A DNA stretch of 64,000 nucleotides from Sclerurus mexicanus (Eukaryota; Chordata; Aves; Passeriformes; Furnariidae): the NCBI GenBank assembly GCA_013396755.1, contig VWZF01003317.1, positions 722,203-786,202 on the forward strand. Direction: 5' to 3'. This document shows positions 1 to 11,600 of this stretch, in pieces. The notes below the pieces were generated by a model that saw only the letters and a list, made by a program, of their open reading frames with translations, did not search any database and had not been told where the DNA came from. Positions within the stretch are counted from its first letter, which is position 1, and each line of letters begins with the position of its first letter. A program made the position numbers and the translations under genes.

Positions 1-246
1 AGGGATGTAAGTACCATGGGAATTCCCCCCAGGTTCAACACTTTCTCCCCTGAAGGAGGCAATTGGGATCTGCATCTGAAATGGACAGCTAAGATCTGTT
101 TTAGGATTATTGGATTGCAGTGTGTTTACTGACCTTTTCATTTCTCACTGGTAGGAGTCATCCGAAAGGAAAGACTTTCATTTTTATCAGTTTAACAACC
201 TAGACGTGTATTTACCGGCTTTTTACTCCTGAATGTGTCTTTTCAG

Positions 247-360
247 GAGTGTATTTCTGGAAGTTGATCCCAGACACCCCAATATGGTGAAGCACTGGCT
301 ACAGGCACACCCAAACTTACTACTCACCCTCCGTGCTGTTCACAAGGACTTCTGTGGCAA
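247..360 (+). CDS. HEMK1: HEMK1 penultimate coding exon
   Basis: The exon is 114 nt. A pyrimidine-rich acceptor ends in TTTTCAG at 246, and the donor GTAAGT starts at 361. It enters with one base of a split codon and leaves with two (AA), which the first base of the next exon completes as Lys. It encodes the C-terminal part of the methyltransferase fold. Confidence 0.92.
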
Positions 361-745
361 GTAAGTCTTTACCTTCAGATTTTTACTTCAGGTATAGGTC
401 TGTGTCCTGTGTAGAATATGTCTCTGCACCTTGATGTGTTGAATGAACTCGGCCAGAGAAGGTCCACAGCTGAAGCCAGTCTTTGACAAAACAGAGGCTC
501 TCTTGTAGTATTTCAGCCTTCTGATATCCTGAGACAGCCTGGCAAGTGTTTCTGAGTCATAAATTCTGACACAGGTAAGCATTTCTGATGGGGTGACAGG
601 CACTGGTGGGATTATTGCCATCAGAACATTACTGCTCTTATAGGATAGAGGTAGAGGCATGTTCTCCCTGAGTGATACTTAAAGCTCTGGTTATTCTTTT
701 TCCCACAGGCCAAGGTTTCTGCACATCCAAAAGCAAAGCAGATGA
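247..745 (+). CDS. HEMK1: HEMK1, release-factor glutamine N5-methyltransferase, 3' end of gene (partial)
   Basis: This is the C-terminal end of HEMK1, a mitochondrial SAM-dependent enzyme that methylates the glutamine of the GGQ motif in organellar peptide-release factors. Two coding exons (247-360 and 709-745) join in phase. The first gives VFLEVDPRHPNMVKHWLQ and continues to DFCG. The second gives KPRFLHIQKQSR and a TGA stop at 743-745. The VDPRHP...W.Q..P.L.L...V..DF.G.PRFLHI pattern matches the end of vertebrate HEMK1 as I remember it. The first base of exon 247-360 completes a codon from an exon left of the window. The catalytic NPPY motif and SAM-binding core are therefore outside the window. 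No frameshift or premature stop is seen. The gene converges on CISH, about 58 kb away. Confidence 0.93.
361..708 (+). other. HEMK1: HEMK1 last intron
   Basis: A 348-base intron bounded by GTAAGT and CCCACAG. A 90-codon open frame on the opposite strand (388-660) shows no recognisable domain and is treated as chance. No repeat or RNA gene was seen. Confidence 0.85.
709..745 (+). CDS. HEMK1: HEMK1 terminal coding exon
   Basis: The coding part starts after the acceptor TTTTTCCCACAG (ends 708). It encodes the last residues, PRFLHIQKQSR, and the TGA stop at 743-745. The segment is short and diverges from human HEMK1 only after RFLHI, as expected at an unconstrained C-terminus. Confidence 0.92.
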
Positions 746-1412
746 CAGCTGTACCAGACATAACTCTCTGCAGGAGGCTTTTTGCTCTTGAGCACAGCTA
801 AAAACTTGAAAACTCCTTTCGCCAGGTGAAAGGAACCTCCACTTCATTCCCCAGTGTGCTGGGGTCTCTGTGCAGTGACAGACTCCCTCATTTCCTGATA
901 CAGACTTCACCCAGAGATGCAGAAGTTCAGATGAGTGTGTGAAAGAGTTTCACCTTCCTCAGGAAACTGCGTGAAACTTTTTAGTCTGTGCTGCTAAAGT
1001 GATTCATTAATCTCAGGACCCAAGACAGAAGAGTTCACTAAAAGTACAACTTCTCAGTGTGCCAGATCACCCATTTGCCCTAGAAAGGATTCCCTTTTTT
1101 TTGACCTTGAGATTCATTTATAGAGAATGTGACCAGATTGGATGATAGGTTCAAACTCTGGTTTATATTGGTGTGTGGATTTGCAGGTGTAACAGGACAT
1201 GACTGACCTGCACTTTTCAAATTCAGTTCTATTCCAGGATCCTGATGCTCCAACAGCAAAGCAGCCTTGTGTTTCCCACTCCTGCTGAGTGACATGTCGC
1301 TGAAGGATCAGTGCACATGTTACAGCACCTGATCTACAGCCCCTGACACTTGGTGGATGCTGCCAGAAACAAGGCAAAACATTGTAATAAAGATAGGTGC
1401 TTCAGATCAATG
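746..1412 (+). other. HEMK1: HEMK1 3' untranslated region (inferred extent)
   Basis: This is sequence after the HEMK1 stop with no further supportable coding exon. The first canonical AATAAA on the + strand after the stop is at 1386-1391, so cleavage is expected about 10-30 bases later. The end given here is an estimate. A second AATAAA at 1461-1466 could give a slightly longer 3'UTR. Confidence 0.6.
1386..1391 (+). terminator. Candidate HEMK1 polyadenylation signal AATAAA
   Basis: Canonical hexamer about 640 bases after the HEMK1 stop, with a backup hexamer at 1461-1466. The assignment rests on position only. Confidence 0.55.
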
Positions 1413-1560
1413 TCTTTACAAAAATTGCTCTGCAATTAATCAGACTTCCTAGCAGACCTGAATAAACACCCACACATTGCTGTGACAGTGATAGAAATGC
1501 CCAACTTCCTTGTGAGCCATTTAGTTGCAAGACTTCACGAAGAAGGCCCGAGTTACTTAC

Positions 1561-1653
1561 TCCAGTTTTGCAGATGGAGAAGTTGAAAAATAGGAGGTGA
1601 AGTGACTTGTACAAAATCTGACAAGAAGTTAAGTTTGGAGCAGGATTCAGTCT
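1561..1653 (-). repeat. MIR-like SINE fragment
   Basis: Read on the + strand, this resembles the antisense MIR core: a TTTTGCAGATGGAGAA stretch, then GTGAAGTGACTTGTACAAA, then AGTTAAGTTTGGAGCAGGATTCAGTCT. It follows the MIR order of acagatgaggaaactgag, aagtgacttgcccaaggtcac and gagctgggattcgaaccc. The match is by eye and heavily diverged. Confidence 0.6.
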
Positions 1654-4179
1654 CTTGACAGCTGTGGGAATAGCTGAGGTCTGTCTCTTTAGGAAGGATG
1701 ACTCAGAGCAGGGTTGCCTGAAACAGCACTGAGAGAAGTCCCTGAAATGGACAGTCAACATCATGACATGAATAATGGCAGGATTAAATTCAAGGTGCTG
1801 CTTGCTGTTGCTGCGGTGTTGGTGTTGCAAGTTCCTGACCATAGCTAGTGAGGGAAGGAAGGAAAGCAAGCAAAGGAAAGGATCTGCTCGGCCAGTCAAG
1901 TGGCAGCAGTTGCTGCTCCAGTGGAGGTGAGCACTCAGTGGGGGTGGAAGTGTCCACACAGTGACCCTGCAGCCTGTGTGTGCCAGGGCTGGGCTGTCAG
2001 GCTCTGTCTGGGCTGGACTGGGACCTCACTGCCAGACACGTTATGCATTAGCAAACTGAGTCTGTTTGGAAGGCTGCAGCAGATTCAGAGGCATTACGTG
2101 AGCACTAATACATCTCCCCTTCCCCTCTACCTCTCCCACTCTCCCTGCTCTTCTGTTCACCCCTTAACTCCTGAACACTGGCCCTGCTTTTCCACAGACA
2201 CCCAAGCTCCCTCTGACATCCCAGTGCTCGGGTCTCCAGCTGGATCCTTCCCCACCCCTGGGCTGGTACAGTTCACAGACTGGCCTTTCCCCCTTTGTAC
2301 CTCACACTGCATTTATCCACCCCAGTAGTGAGTAGTGAGCCATGTCCTGTACACTCTTTACTTGAAACTCTGAGTCTTCTCTGGCCTGCAGAACCTGTCC
2401 TGGTTAAACACAGCAGAGGAAATCTGGGGAAAGACAGAACTAAAAAAGATCAGTTAAAGATCACTAAAGTGGGTTTGGAAATAAAGTTTCAGTGCAGCTG
2501 ATTTCTGGTAGTTTTGTTAGAGCCATGAGTACAGATTGTAGTCAAAGAGGTGGTGTTTGGTTGTGGCTTTCATTTTAATAGTAATTCAGGGGTATATTTT
2601 AAATTCAGTTTGTCAGACTGTTTAGAAATTACATTTAAAGAAATGAGTTCACAGGTATCTCCTGGGTTCATGTATGAAAGATCAACACACAGCTTGCTTC
2701 TGCAGGATGCCTTAAAAGCTGGGTTATGGGAGTGTTAAACAGCATCATGCTGCATTCTTCAGGGGCTGCCTGTTTCCCTGCAGCAGGCTGGAGTTAGCTG
2801 ACCCTCCAAGAGTGCTGGTGGCTGGGCTGTGGAAGGCAGTGTGCTTTTTCTTGGAAGCATCACTCAGTCACTCTGAGCAGAACAAATCCCCTGTGAGACA
2901 GACTATTGGTCTAATCCAGTAGGACAAGTGTTAACTTCCTATATTTATAGCTAAAGCAATGATAAAAATGCTTGCATTTCTGTGGATTTGCATTGCATAG
3001 TGGTTATATATCTTGGAAAATCACATGGTGCTGCTGACCTTTTCATAAAGACAAGAGTGGAGAAAAATTGCTGTTCCTCCCAAGAGGCTGGATGTTCTTG
3101 TCAGGCTCACATCCGAGGGAAGGTGCTGGTGTCGTACAGTGTGTTCCTCAGTGCTTTACACGCCCTGGCCCAGGCTCATTTTGGGACAGAGAAGGTTTTT
3201 GGAGGTGGTGGCTTTGAGGAAGCACAGGCTCCTTGCCAGAGCACTGGGCTGTGCCCGTGGTGCCTGTGAGCAGGAGGCTGAGCTGACACTGGCTCCCTGC
3301 GCACGTGAGCTCTGCAGGGCCAGAGCTGCTCCCCGGAGCCACGGACGGCTGACGCTTCACTTGGCATTTTGCGTAATCCAGTGCCTGACATACATTGAAT
3401 TTACTGGGTCTTTGGGACCGTATTGAAACGGTGATTTGATTCCTGAGGTGATGCCTTCAGAGGGCAGCTTCGTTTGCTTTCAGGACCCTGAGGAGTGTGG
3501 TTGTGTGTGTGCTCACATCGTGTTTTGGGGGTTACCGGGTGCGTGGTGTCCCCTGAGGTGAGGGGCCTTCCCCGAGGAGGAGGTGGGAAAGGCTCGCGGT
3601 TTGGCAGAGCCCTGCAGATGGAGCTGCGGTCCCAGTTTAGCTCTGCCCATGCTGGAGAGGCTCCTGCCTCGGCCTTCTCTCTGCCTGGGGAGCTGCAGAG
3701 CCCCGGCAGAGAGAGAACTGGAGTTAGCAGAGGGCTGAAGGGTCGGTGCAGCTGCAGAGTGGGGCTTTAACCTCGATTCCTGTGGCAGGGAACAGAGCTT
3801 GGGCACTGGACTCAGAGCTGTGGTGTGGGACTGAGGTTAACCTCACACTGTTAATGGAGTCCTGAAGCCCCCTAGGGCTGGAGGTCAGATGCAGAGAACC
3901 ATTCTTGTTCTGGTGTGATGTCCATGTGAGCACCCCAAAGTGCAAGTATCACCTATGCTTTCAGTCTCTGCCCAAGATCTGGGGCAAAAGGGACTTTCAC
4001 AGGGACCTTAGAGACAAAGAAATAGGTTTATCCTCATGCAGGCCTTGGAGACTGCTGCCCATATGAGGAACTGACTGACAGAGTAACCCCACTACGGTGA
4101 CACACATCGTCTCTGGGGACCCGGATGACCAAATGTGTGTGGATTACTGGCCAACACTCGATGTTCCTCGATGTAGGGC
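1654..4179. other. Intergenic stretch without a supportable gene
   Basis: I see no gene here. Features are a purine-rich GGAAGGAAGGAAAGC tract near 1850-1880, a CT-rich tract near 2115-2160, and a GC-richer stretch at 3100-3800 with overlapping open frames on both strands (at most about 100 codons, no domain). The 185-codon - strand open frame at 1402-1959 overlaps the MIR fragment and is judged non-coding. Confidence 0.6.
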
Positions 4180-4626
4180 CATAGATCAAAATGGTTTGGA
4201 AGAGAGCTCGAGAGTCATCTAGCCCAATGTCCCCGTCCAAGTAAGCATCAACTGCCTTACATCATTCCTGACAAATGTTTGCCCAGCCTGATCTAAAAAG
4301 CTCCCAGTGCTGATAAGGACTTCTGCATGCAATCTGTTTTGGTGCTTTGTTGCTCTATCTGCTGGAAGGTTATCCCATGTAATGGCAGCTCTGCCTGATT
4401 AAAGCCAAGCACTTCTCGTGTCCTGAGGTGAACAGCTGCCTCTCTCCTTAGAGCTGTTCCTGTGTTTCCTCAGTCTTCATTTCTGAGGGAAAGAGCTCCA
4501 ACCCTGTGTTGTTTCTGTGGGCTGCTTGCACATCCTTCCCTCCCTGCTTGCGAAATGTAAGGGGACCGTGTATGCTGCAGACGTGTTGCAGGTGATGCTT
4601 GGGCCCCTGGTGAGTGGAATAATAAA
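4180..4626 (-). repeat. CR1-type LINE 3' fragment (old, diverged)
   Basis: In + strand reading order the landmarks of an antisense CR1 3' end appear: ATGGTTTGGAAGAGAG, TCATCTAGCCCAATGTCC, TTTGCCCAGCCTGATCTAAAAA, CTCCCAGTG, a CTTCTCGTGTCCTGAGG segment, and a GTGGAATAAT segment at the far end. The order and spacing match the avian or amniote CR1 tail, but identity is low and no terminal octamer repeat is kept, so this is an old copy. No reverse-transcriptase frame is present. The subfamily cannot be assigned by eye. Confidence 0.75.
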
Positions 4627-5362
4627 GCTGCTAGAGCTCATCCTGTTACAGAGGAGGAGTCATTTCCCAAGTGAAGACTAAGCCAAAACTTGCATTAACG
4701 TTTTGTTTGTCTGGGAAAGTTATCAAAAAGTGTATTTAAGTTTTAATAAACTACAATTTCCTCTCCAGTTTGAATCCAGAGGGACAAATACCCAGTGAAA
4801 GAAGACTTCTCTCTCACAGTCAAGAAGATAATGAGATACCAAGATAGACTTAATCCAGTTTCCAGGCTATTTCCTTTTCCATAACTGTTTTGATATGGTT
4901 TCAGTTAAGTGTCAGAAGTTTCAGATGTTTCCTCCTGTGGAGGGTCATGTCACAGCCCTGTTTCTTTCGCCTGGCAGCCGCTGGCAGATCTCAGCGTGGT
5001 CCATCCGGTCTCTGTGAGTGCAGGAGGCTATTTCTGTGCTGCCGTCCTGCAGCCCTGGGTCGTGGCCAAGGCATGCCCTGCATGCAGCTGTGGTGAGTGG
5101 GACGGGCAGCAGTTGTTCCTGTAACCTCCAGGGTGTTCTAAAACGTGCCCTCACTGCAGAGCCAGACCTGTGCCCGGCTCTTCTGTGCTTTGCAATCACC
5201 TGTCTGATTGTGCCAGACAGGCTTAGGCTGACGTGCCTGAGGGTCAAGTCTGCATCTGAACTCTTCCCAGGATTTGTCCTCCAGCCTGGGGTAGTCTTTC
5301 CTAAGTGTGCCTGCGAGCAGGAGGTGGGAATCCTGTGGGATACTGGACTTTTAGGGCTTTCT
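4627..5362. other. Intergenic spacer between CR1 fragment and solo LTR
   Basis: Unique-looking sequence. Overlapping open frames of 68-132 codons on both strands at 4890-5416 show no domain, and one runs into the LTR. No regulatory site can be supported. Confidence 0.5.
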
Positions 5363-5667
5363 TGTTGTTGCCTAAAACCAGAAAGATTCTTTCAACAATT
5401 TAGTTTAGGAAGGTAGAGAGTGGTTCTTTATTAAAGGGCTTTAATGGGCACAATATGCACATTGCATATTGCACCCCCAAAAGTAAGTTTTACAGTTTTA
5501 TAACACTGGCTAATTGTAATATCTAACTATTACATCGTGGTTACACCCAGCCCAAAAATTATCCGCCCCTTTGGACCTCCCTCAGGCACACCTCCCCAAA
5601 CTGAGTGGGTGGTCCCAGAGATCCCATATCTCCATCTTCCTCAGCACCTTCTGTCCTGCTTGGGACA
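5363..5667 (-). mobile_element. Solo LTR of an endogenous retrovirus (ERVL-like layout)
   Basis: Read on the - strand, a segment of about 305 bases starts TGTCCCAAGCAGGACAG and ends in ...TTAGGCAACAACA, so it has TG...CA termini. An AATAAA (complement of 5427-5432) lies about 65 bases before the 3' end, followed by CTCTCTACC and TTTCTGG elements typical of the R-U5 part of avian LTRs. No internal gag, pol or env sequence adjoins it, so it is a solo LTR. A perfect target duplication is not evident: the flanks CTTTC and GTTTC match at 4 of 5 bases. The family name is uncertain. Confidence 0.65.
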
Positions 5668-8600
5668 GTTTCAAAGTTTCTGGGTCTTCTGAATAGTTTT
5701 GACTGGGGCATATCAAAGAATGTGCCTATTATGTTTTTCTGGGTACTTTGTAGACAAACTAGATGTTCTTGCTAAAATCTTTATCCATTGAAATCCTTGA
5801 TGAGGAACATTAAACAGTATTTCAGGAATCTAATACAAAGGTACTCAGCTAAAGTGCTGCTAAAAGAGTTATACTAAACTCTGTATAATCCTAGATTTTA
5901 AGACATCACTGTCACTGCCACAGAGTGGCCTCTGAGGGTAGAGTAAAAGTACAAGTTGTTTGCTAAATTGCCTGCTCATGTTATTTGGGGTTTTTGGTCA
6001 CCTCCCGAGAGGGTTTGTAAGGCTTGCCCTCCTGGGTAGGAGGGGGGCAGACCAAGGAACACTCTGGTAGTGCAAGGTGTGATCATGTTGACCTCTGTGT
6101 GCTGCACTGAGCTGAACACCATGCTGATTTTCCTCCTGGGCTGGATCCTGGAATCTGGCCTTTGCGGAGTATGGTGTGTGCAGATCCACTGGAGGTTTTG
6201 CAGAAATAACTGGTTTTCTAGGGGTTTTCCCTTGAGCAAATGGCTTTAGATTTCTTTCTCTCATGTCCAAAAAAAGAAATCCACATGCCTTTGGATTTCA
6301 TTGTGGGGATGGTGGGTAGGGATGACAAAGAAGGGGCAACTTGTTTGCCATAGTTCCTGCCCACAAGCAAGGCCTAAGGAATTCCAGGTGTGCCCAAAAG
6401 CAGGTGTGACCTGCACTCTTCTCCATCTGCTATTACTAGGTCAGAGGCAAATAAGCTGTCATTTCAATTTTCTCCTTTTGGGAAGCTTAATGCTGTGTTT
6501 GCTGGAAACTTTCCAGTGGTTCCATCCTGTGCTTGGATTCACCAGCTCTGGATTCAGATCCCTGCTGTGTGACAAACTGCAGGCCTGACCTTGGTGTGTT
6601 TTTGCTTACTCTATTCCCTGCTGTTACACTGGGAATGTTATTTCTTTGCTGTCTTTCATTGTCAAAGTACCTCATACAGAGGATGTCGGGTACCCGGTTA
6701 CTTGTGGAAGGACTGTGACTGTCCTATGGCTCTTCTTCAATTACACCCAGAAAGAGCAAAGAACAGGTAAACTTCTATGAAATTCATCTCTTGTGCTGCT
6801 TGGTGACAGGGCTCCCCACCCTGCTGCAGCACGATAAATCAGGTGGGCTTTGCTGCCTTCCAGTGCAAACCCAGAGGATGTGGGAGGGAGCCAGAGTACC
6901 AGCACCAGTTCTTCTGCAGGGAGAACATCTCTGAGCACCATGAGAGCGTTACACGGAGGCTGCTGCTGAGGCTGAGTGTGTGCATCCCGTTCACAACAGC
7001 AGCTTGTGCTCTGACAGTGCACAAATGGCAAATGTGCTGTATTGCAGGCAGGTGCCGAGAAGGGCTGCCACATGTTGTGGTCTCCGTGGTTTGTCTCCTT
7101 GTGGTTGATGTCAGAACTGTAGCCTTGTATAAGTGGCAGCTTCTATCTCTAAAGATTTGCTTCATCTTCTGCCTTCACCAGCATACCCAGATGGTCACTC
7201 TTCTGTGCCTTGTGTGCTCATGCCAGCACTTGGGGCAGAGTGGGCATCAACATGTCATTTCAGTGGCAGCTGCCCCATCAGCCTTATGAAGACGACCATG
7301 GCTCCGTGAGCAAGGGTAGCACAGGATGGGAGGCCTTAGAACCACTGTGTGTGAGCAAACTGCTGCCTGGGGAGGAAGGGGCCTTGTCCCCATTCAGTAT
7401 TTGCTCTGGGTTCAGCTTGCTTTAAAGGGCCACATAAGTAGTCTCACACTTCATCCTTTCTTTTGTGGCAGCTGGGATGTTCTGAGATCATCCTGTCCAC
7501 GGCAGGGAGCATCAGGACACATGGCAGGGATTCTCAGCTCCCAGGCTGGAATTTGCAGTGTGGCAAAGAAGAGTTTGCCATATAAATATCCAGGGCCAGC
7601 AGGTGTGCTGAGAAACTGAGGCGCAGCAAAGGAAGAGCCATGGCAGAGCCACAGGAGAAGCTCAGGTGCTCTTCACGGCAGAGCTGGCAACTGAGCTGTA
7701 GCTGTGCTTGTTCTTCCCTTGGCTGATTCTTTAAATAGAGTACATCCCAGCTGTTCCTTGGAAGCCTCATAGTGCCTTGAGAGCTGGAAGTGGTGATTGT
7801 TATTCCTGTATGGACAGTGTGACCAGAGAAATGTTCAGTTTTGAGATCCTCGGTGTTGGGATATGGCAGGAGGGTAATTTTCACAGCTGGTGTTACTGGC
7901 ACAGCCAGTAAACACTGCAGGACCTGGAGGCAGACAAATGGCAGAGGTTTTGGAGGAAGGGAGTGGTGAAGAAACCAGGACGTGAAGCTCGTCTGGAGAA
8001 GATGATTCTTGAGAAAGGGTGTGTTAAAATGAAGCTGAGGGTTTAGGAGGGATGGCCTGTGCTGCCACATTCCTGCTCTGACACTCTGAAGTCATAGTAG
8101 GAGTGTGGGGCTGAGTCTCTGTAAGGTGCAACTTTGCATATAGGAGGCAAACTGAGTGTTTCTGCTCAATGTCCGCACTTCAGGGAGTGGAGCCCCTTCT
8201 CCAGTGTGGGTGGCTTCCCGGTGGACCAGGGGTGGTGGGCAAGAAGCAGTGGACAGAGCACAGGACTGAGGGGCCTTGTTGACTGAGAGCACTGCTCAGT
8301 GTGTGCCACAAAGGTGCCACTGGCCTGAGTTTCTGTAAACATCGTTTATATAAAAGTTGTGAGTACAGGGGAGGCAGAGCTCTGCTTCAAGGGGGATGTC
8401 TTAAGCAATTCTTAAGTGGGAGATTTTGATTTCCACTTTATGCCAGCCGCTGTCAATAGTTTAAACTACCCACCTGTTTCTTCTTCTCTCCTGGTGGTTA
8501 GGTTGTGTCCTGTGTTTTGTGCATGCACGCAGTGAGACGTGCCCATCAACTTGGTAGCACAGTGCCCAGTGCCATGGAGTCCTTACCTGGCAGCCTGGGC

Positions 8601-11600
8601 TGCTGCAAGAGCTGCAGGACCCAGCAATGCTGGCAGGAGAGTGGCTTCTGCCATCTACATCCTCACTGCTTTAATTGGAATACGCATCTGAGACTGCCTG
8701 GAAAGCGAACACAGTTGCTTGGGTTGTTGAAAAAGGCTTGAGTTATTATAAAATTCCTGGCCTGGCATGTGGCTGATGATTAATTACTTAGGGTTGCGTA
8801 GTGCTTTGATGTTCCAGCTGTAAATCCAGAGCAAGCTGTTACAACTCTGTTGACCTCAGTGGAGTCATCCCAGTCATTCCAGTTGGCACACCTGGTGCTG
8901 TGTGGTATTTGTATTGTGTGAAACAAACGTCCAATCATTGATTTAAGCCTTTCTAGGGACTGGAGGCTGGTAAATCTTTTCTCCTCTCCTGTATTGTTTT
9001 GCCACATACCCGGGAGTGACCTGCTTGCCATACTTTGACTTGGAGCTTGCTGCTCCTCTGGAGTCCTTCTCTGAGCCTTTGCAGTTTGTGGTGTGTTTGT
9101 ATTGCCATAGTGCTTAGAAACATCCTGCAGGTTGCTTCATCTCCCTCTAAATTTTCACTTCTCTATTGCACTGCCAGGATCGTGTTGTGTAACTCCCCCC
9201 TTGCCAATTCTGTTGGCTTGCATGGATAAATTTCTTTACGCTAGATAATTTGGAGTGACTTTGTGACAGAAAAGTTCTACTTTAAAAGACAGTTTTAGTC
9301 TTGCATTGTCCTTCCTGTGCTGTTGCAGCTGATGGGCTTTGCTGGGTGGAGCCCTGGTGCTGCCCCTGTGCTCTCTGTGCTTGAGCGGATTAAGATCGCG
9401 CTTCGCTCAAACAAGGCTTCTTCATTTAATGTGTATGAGCAGCAGGCACTGAGGCTGAAAGTTGATTTTGTACTTTAACTTCCAGGTCAGTGAGTTTTTT
9501 GTCTTGTCTGTGTCAGCAGACAGCAGCCCTTTGTTCAGCAGCACTTTTTCCACCTCAGATGCACATGCACACACGTGATGCAGGTCCTGAGTTGTGCAAT
9601 AAGCTGCAGGGTAAGTTCCATCAGCCCAGCAAATATATCCTCTGTTCTGCTTCAGGGCTCCATTGTGTGCCCTCTTGACCGGCAGTAAAGCCAAGACTAT
9701 GGAGGTAGTTACTTATTCGCCTTTTTTGGCTTTTGCATCCATCATTGCCTATGTGGGGAAGAGAAAGGCCATAAGTACTCTGAGAGTGAAAGTTTTGTCT
9801 TTGGAGAGGTAGTCTTTATAACCTATGAAAGCTGGATAATTTAATAACATGAGTCAAGCATTAAATAAATTCTTTAATGTAGTAATTAGGTAAGTTTGTT
9901 ACTAAGTAGGGCTGGGATTAAGGCCAGGGTAGGTGGTGAGCACATAAATCCAAAGATGAAGGTATCCAGATGAGTGCCCTGTAGCCTGTTGGTGTCCTGG
10001 TCACAAAATACCCGCTTGGAATCCCCTCTTTGTGGTGGTTGGTGCTTGCTGGAACCTTCCCCTGCTGGTGCAGTGTCTGAGAAGACACTTCCAGAGACAC
10101 CTCTGGAAGGTGTGGGCACTTGCCAGCGGAGCCTCCAGCATGGACAGCATCCTACATCCCACACAGGAGGGTGGCACTTCTCCTCTCAAGGTCTGACCTG
10201 CTGCTTTCTGCAGACAGTGGGCAGAGGAGTGAAGACAACCTGCTTTTTCCTTCCCCTTCTAATCTGGAGGTGCCCTACTGCCCCACCAAGGCTCTGCTCA
10301 GCCTGGAGCCAGCTGCACCTGACCTCCTGTAACCTTTGTACTGTTGATCCCCGCAGAATTCACTGCATCCAGATCCGCTTGGACTTCGTTCCGAGCAAAA
10401 GATCCTGCTCAGGCTTCTTGGAATTAAGACACAGCCTAGCTCAGAATTGCTGTTTCCTGGGAAGTTCTGACACAGTAAAGCTTGTTTGGCACTTTCCCCC
10501 CCCCAATCAGAATGAAATAATTTTCAAAATTTCCTATGAGGACACTGTGTCCCAGATTTTGAGTTTTAGAAATGTTCTGCTCTGGGATTTCTGAATTTTT
10601 TCCTTTGAGTTATATCCCTTTTAAATTGTACTGCTTATGCTTCCTGCTGATTTGCTAAGTAAAGCCTAGTAGCAGGTCACTCTATGTATCTTATATAAGA
10701 AAACGGTACTTACCTTTTTTTTTAATCAGTAAGAACAAAAACTGCTTAATATGAATGAACCAGCTTATTTCCTAGAACAAGAACTCCCCTGTTTGCAATG
10801 TAATGGGAGTCTGGCTGCCATTACAGCACCAGGCAATGCTTTAATCTAGAAAACTGGGTAACATTTGTTATGGAGTAACAAATGTAACTGATTTGTCTTA
10901 ACGACCTGAACAGTGATAAAGTATTTCACTGCTTTTGCCGTGTTAGGGCAAGGCGGTAACCACGCATGTGGGATAAAAACCTCTTGAGATAAAATTTGGA
11001 TGTTCTGGAACAGAGCTTCTGAAGTGCCAGAAGCAAAGCTGCTCCAAGGAGCTTTGGCAGGAACTTTTATCAAAATCAATGTTCTTTCAAAAGCAAACGA
11101 AAGAAAAAGTCTGTTAAGTTCTTCCCAAAAGGTTGTTTTCTTGTTTTACTGGTGCTTTTCTGCTGGCTGTCCTTCTGTCCCACAAAGGCACTCTTCCTTA
11201 CGCTCCTGAGTGTCATGAGTAGGGAAGTCTCAGCCATTCTCACAAGGACTTAAACCCAAGTCTGTATAGTGAAAGTCCTCAAAATAGCTTTGTTGCACCA
11301 GCTGCTCTCCCTGGCTCTGCACTGCTTTTGTGCTGCTTGTAATGCACTGTGTTGGGGTGAGCTAATGCTCCCCCTCCTGATGCAGGAGCTGTGCAAGCAG
11401 TGCTGTCCCTCCTGCCCCTTGCCAGGGGCAGGACGGCGTGCTCTCCCTGTTGGACCTCTTCCATGGAGCCTTCCTCCACATGCAGGGAATGCCAAATGTT
11501 GGTGTGTCTGTTTATCTTCTCCAAGGTGTTGCCCAAACAACCAACACAGATGAGTTCCAAAAAAACCCCAGGATGTCACGAGCAGGGAAGATGACTTGAA

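Noticed and set aside
1402..1959. 185-codon - strand open frame downstream of HEMK1
   Set aside because: It overlaps a MIR-like fragment, has no domain, and has no splice or promoter context.
8849..8880. Possible old-repeat word GACCTCAGTGGAGTCATCCCAG
   Set aside because: Too short and diverged to call a repeat by eye.
9974..10594. 206-codon + strand open frame
   Set aside because: Unrecognised translation with two competing open frames on the other strand. Treated as chance.
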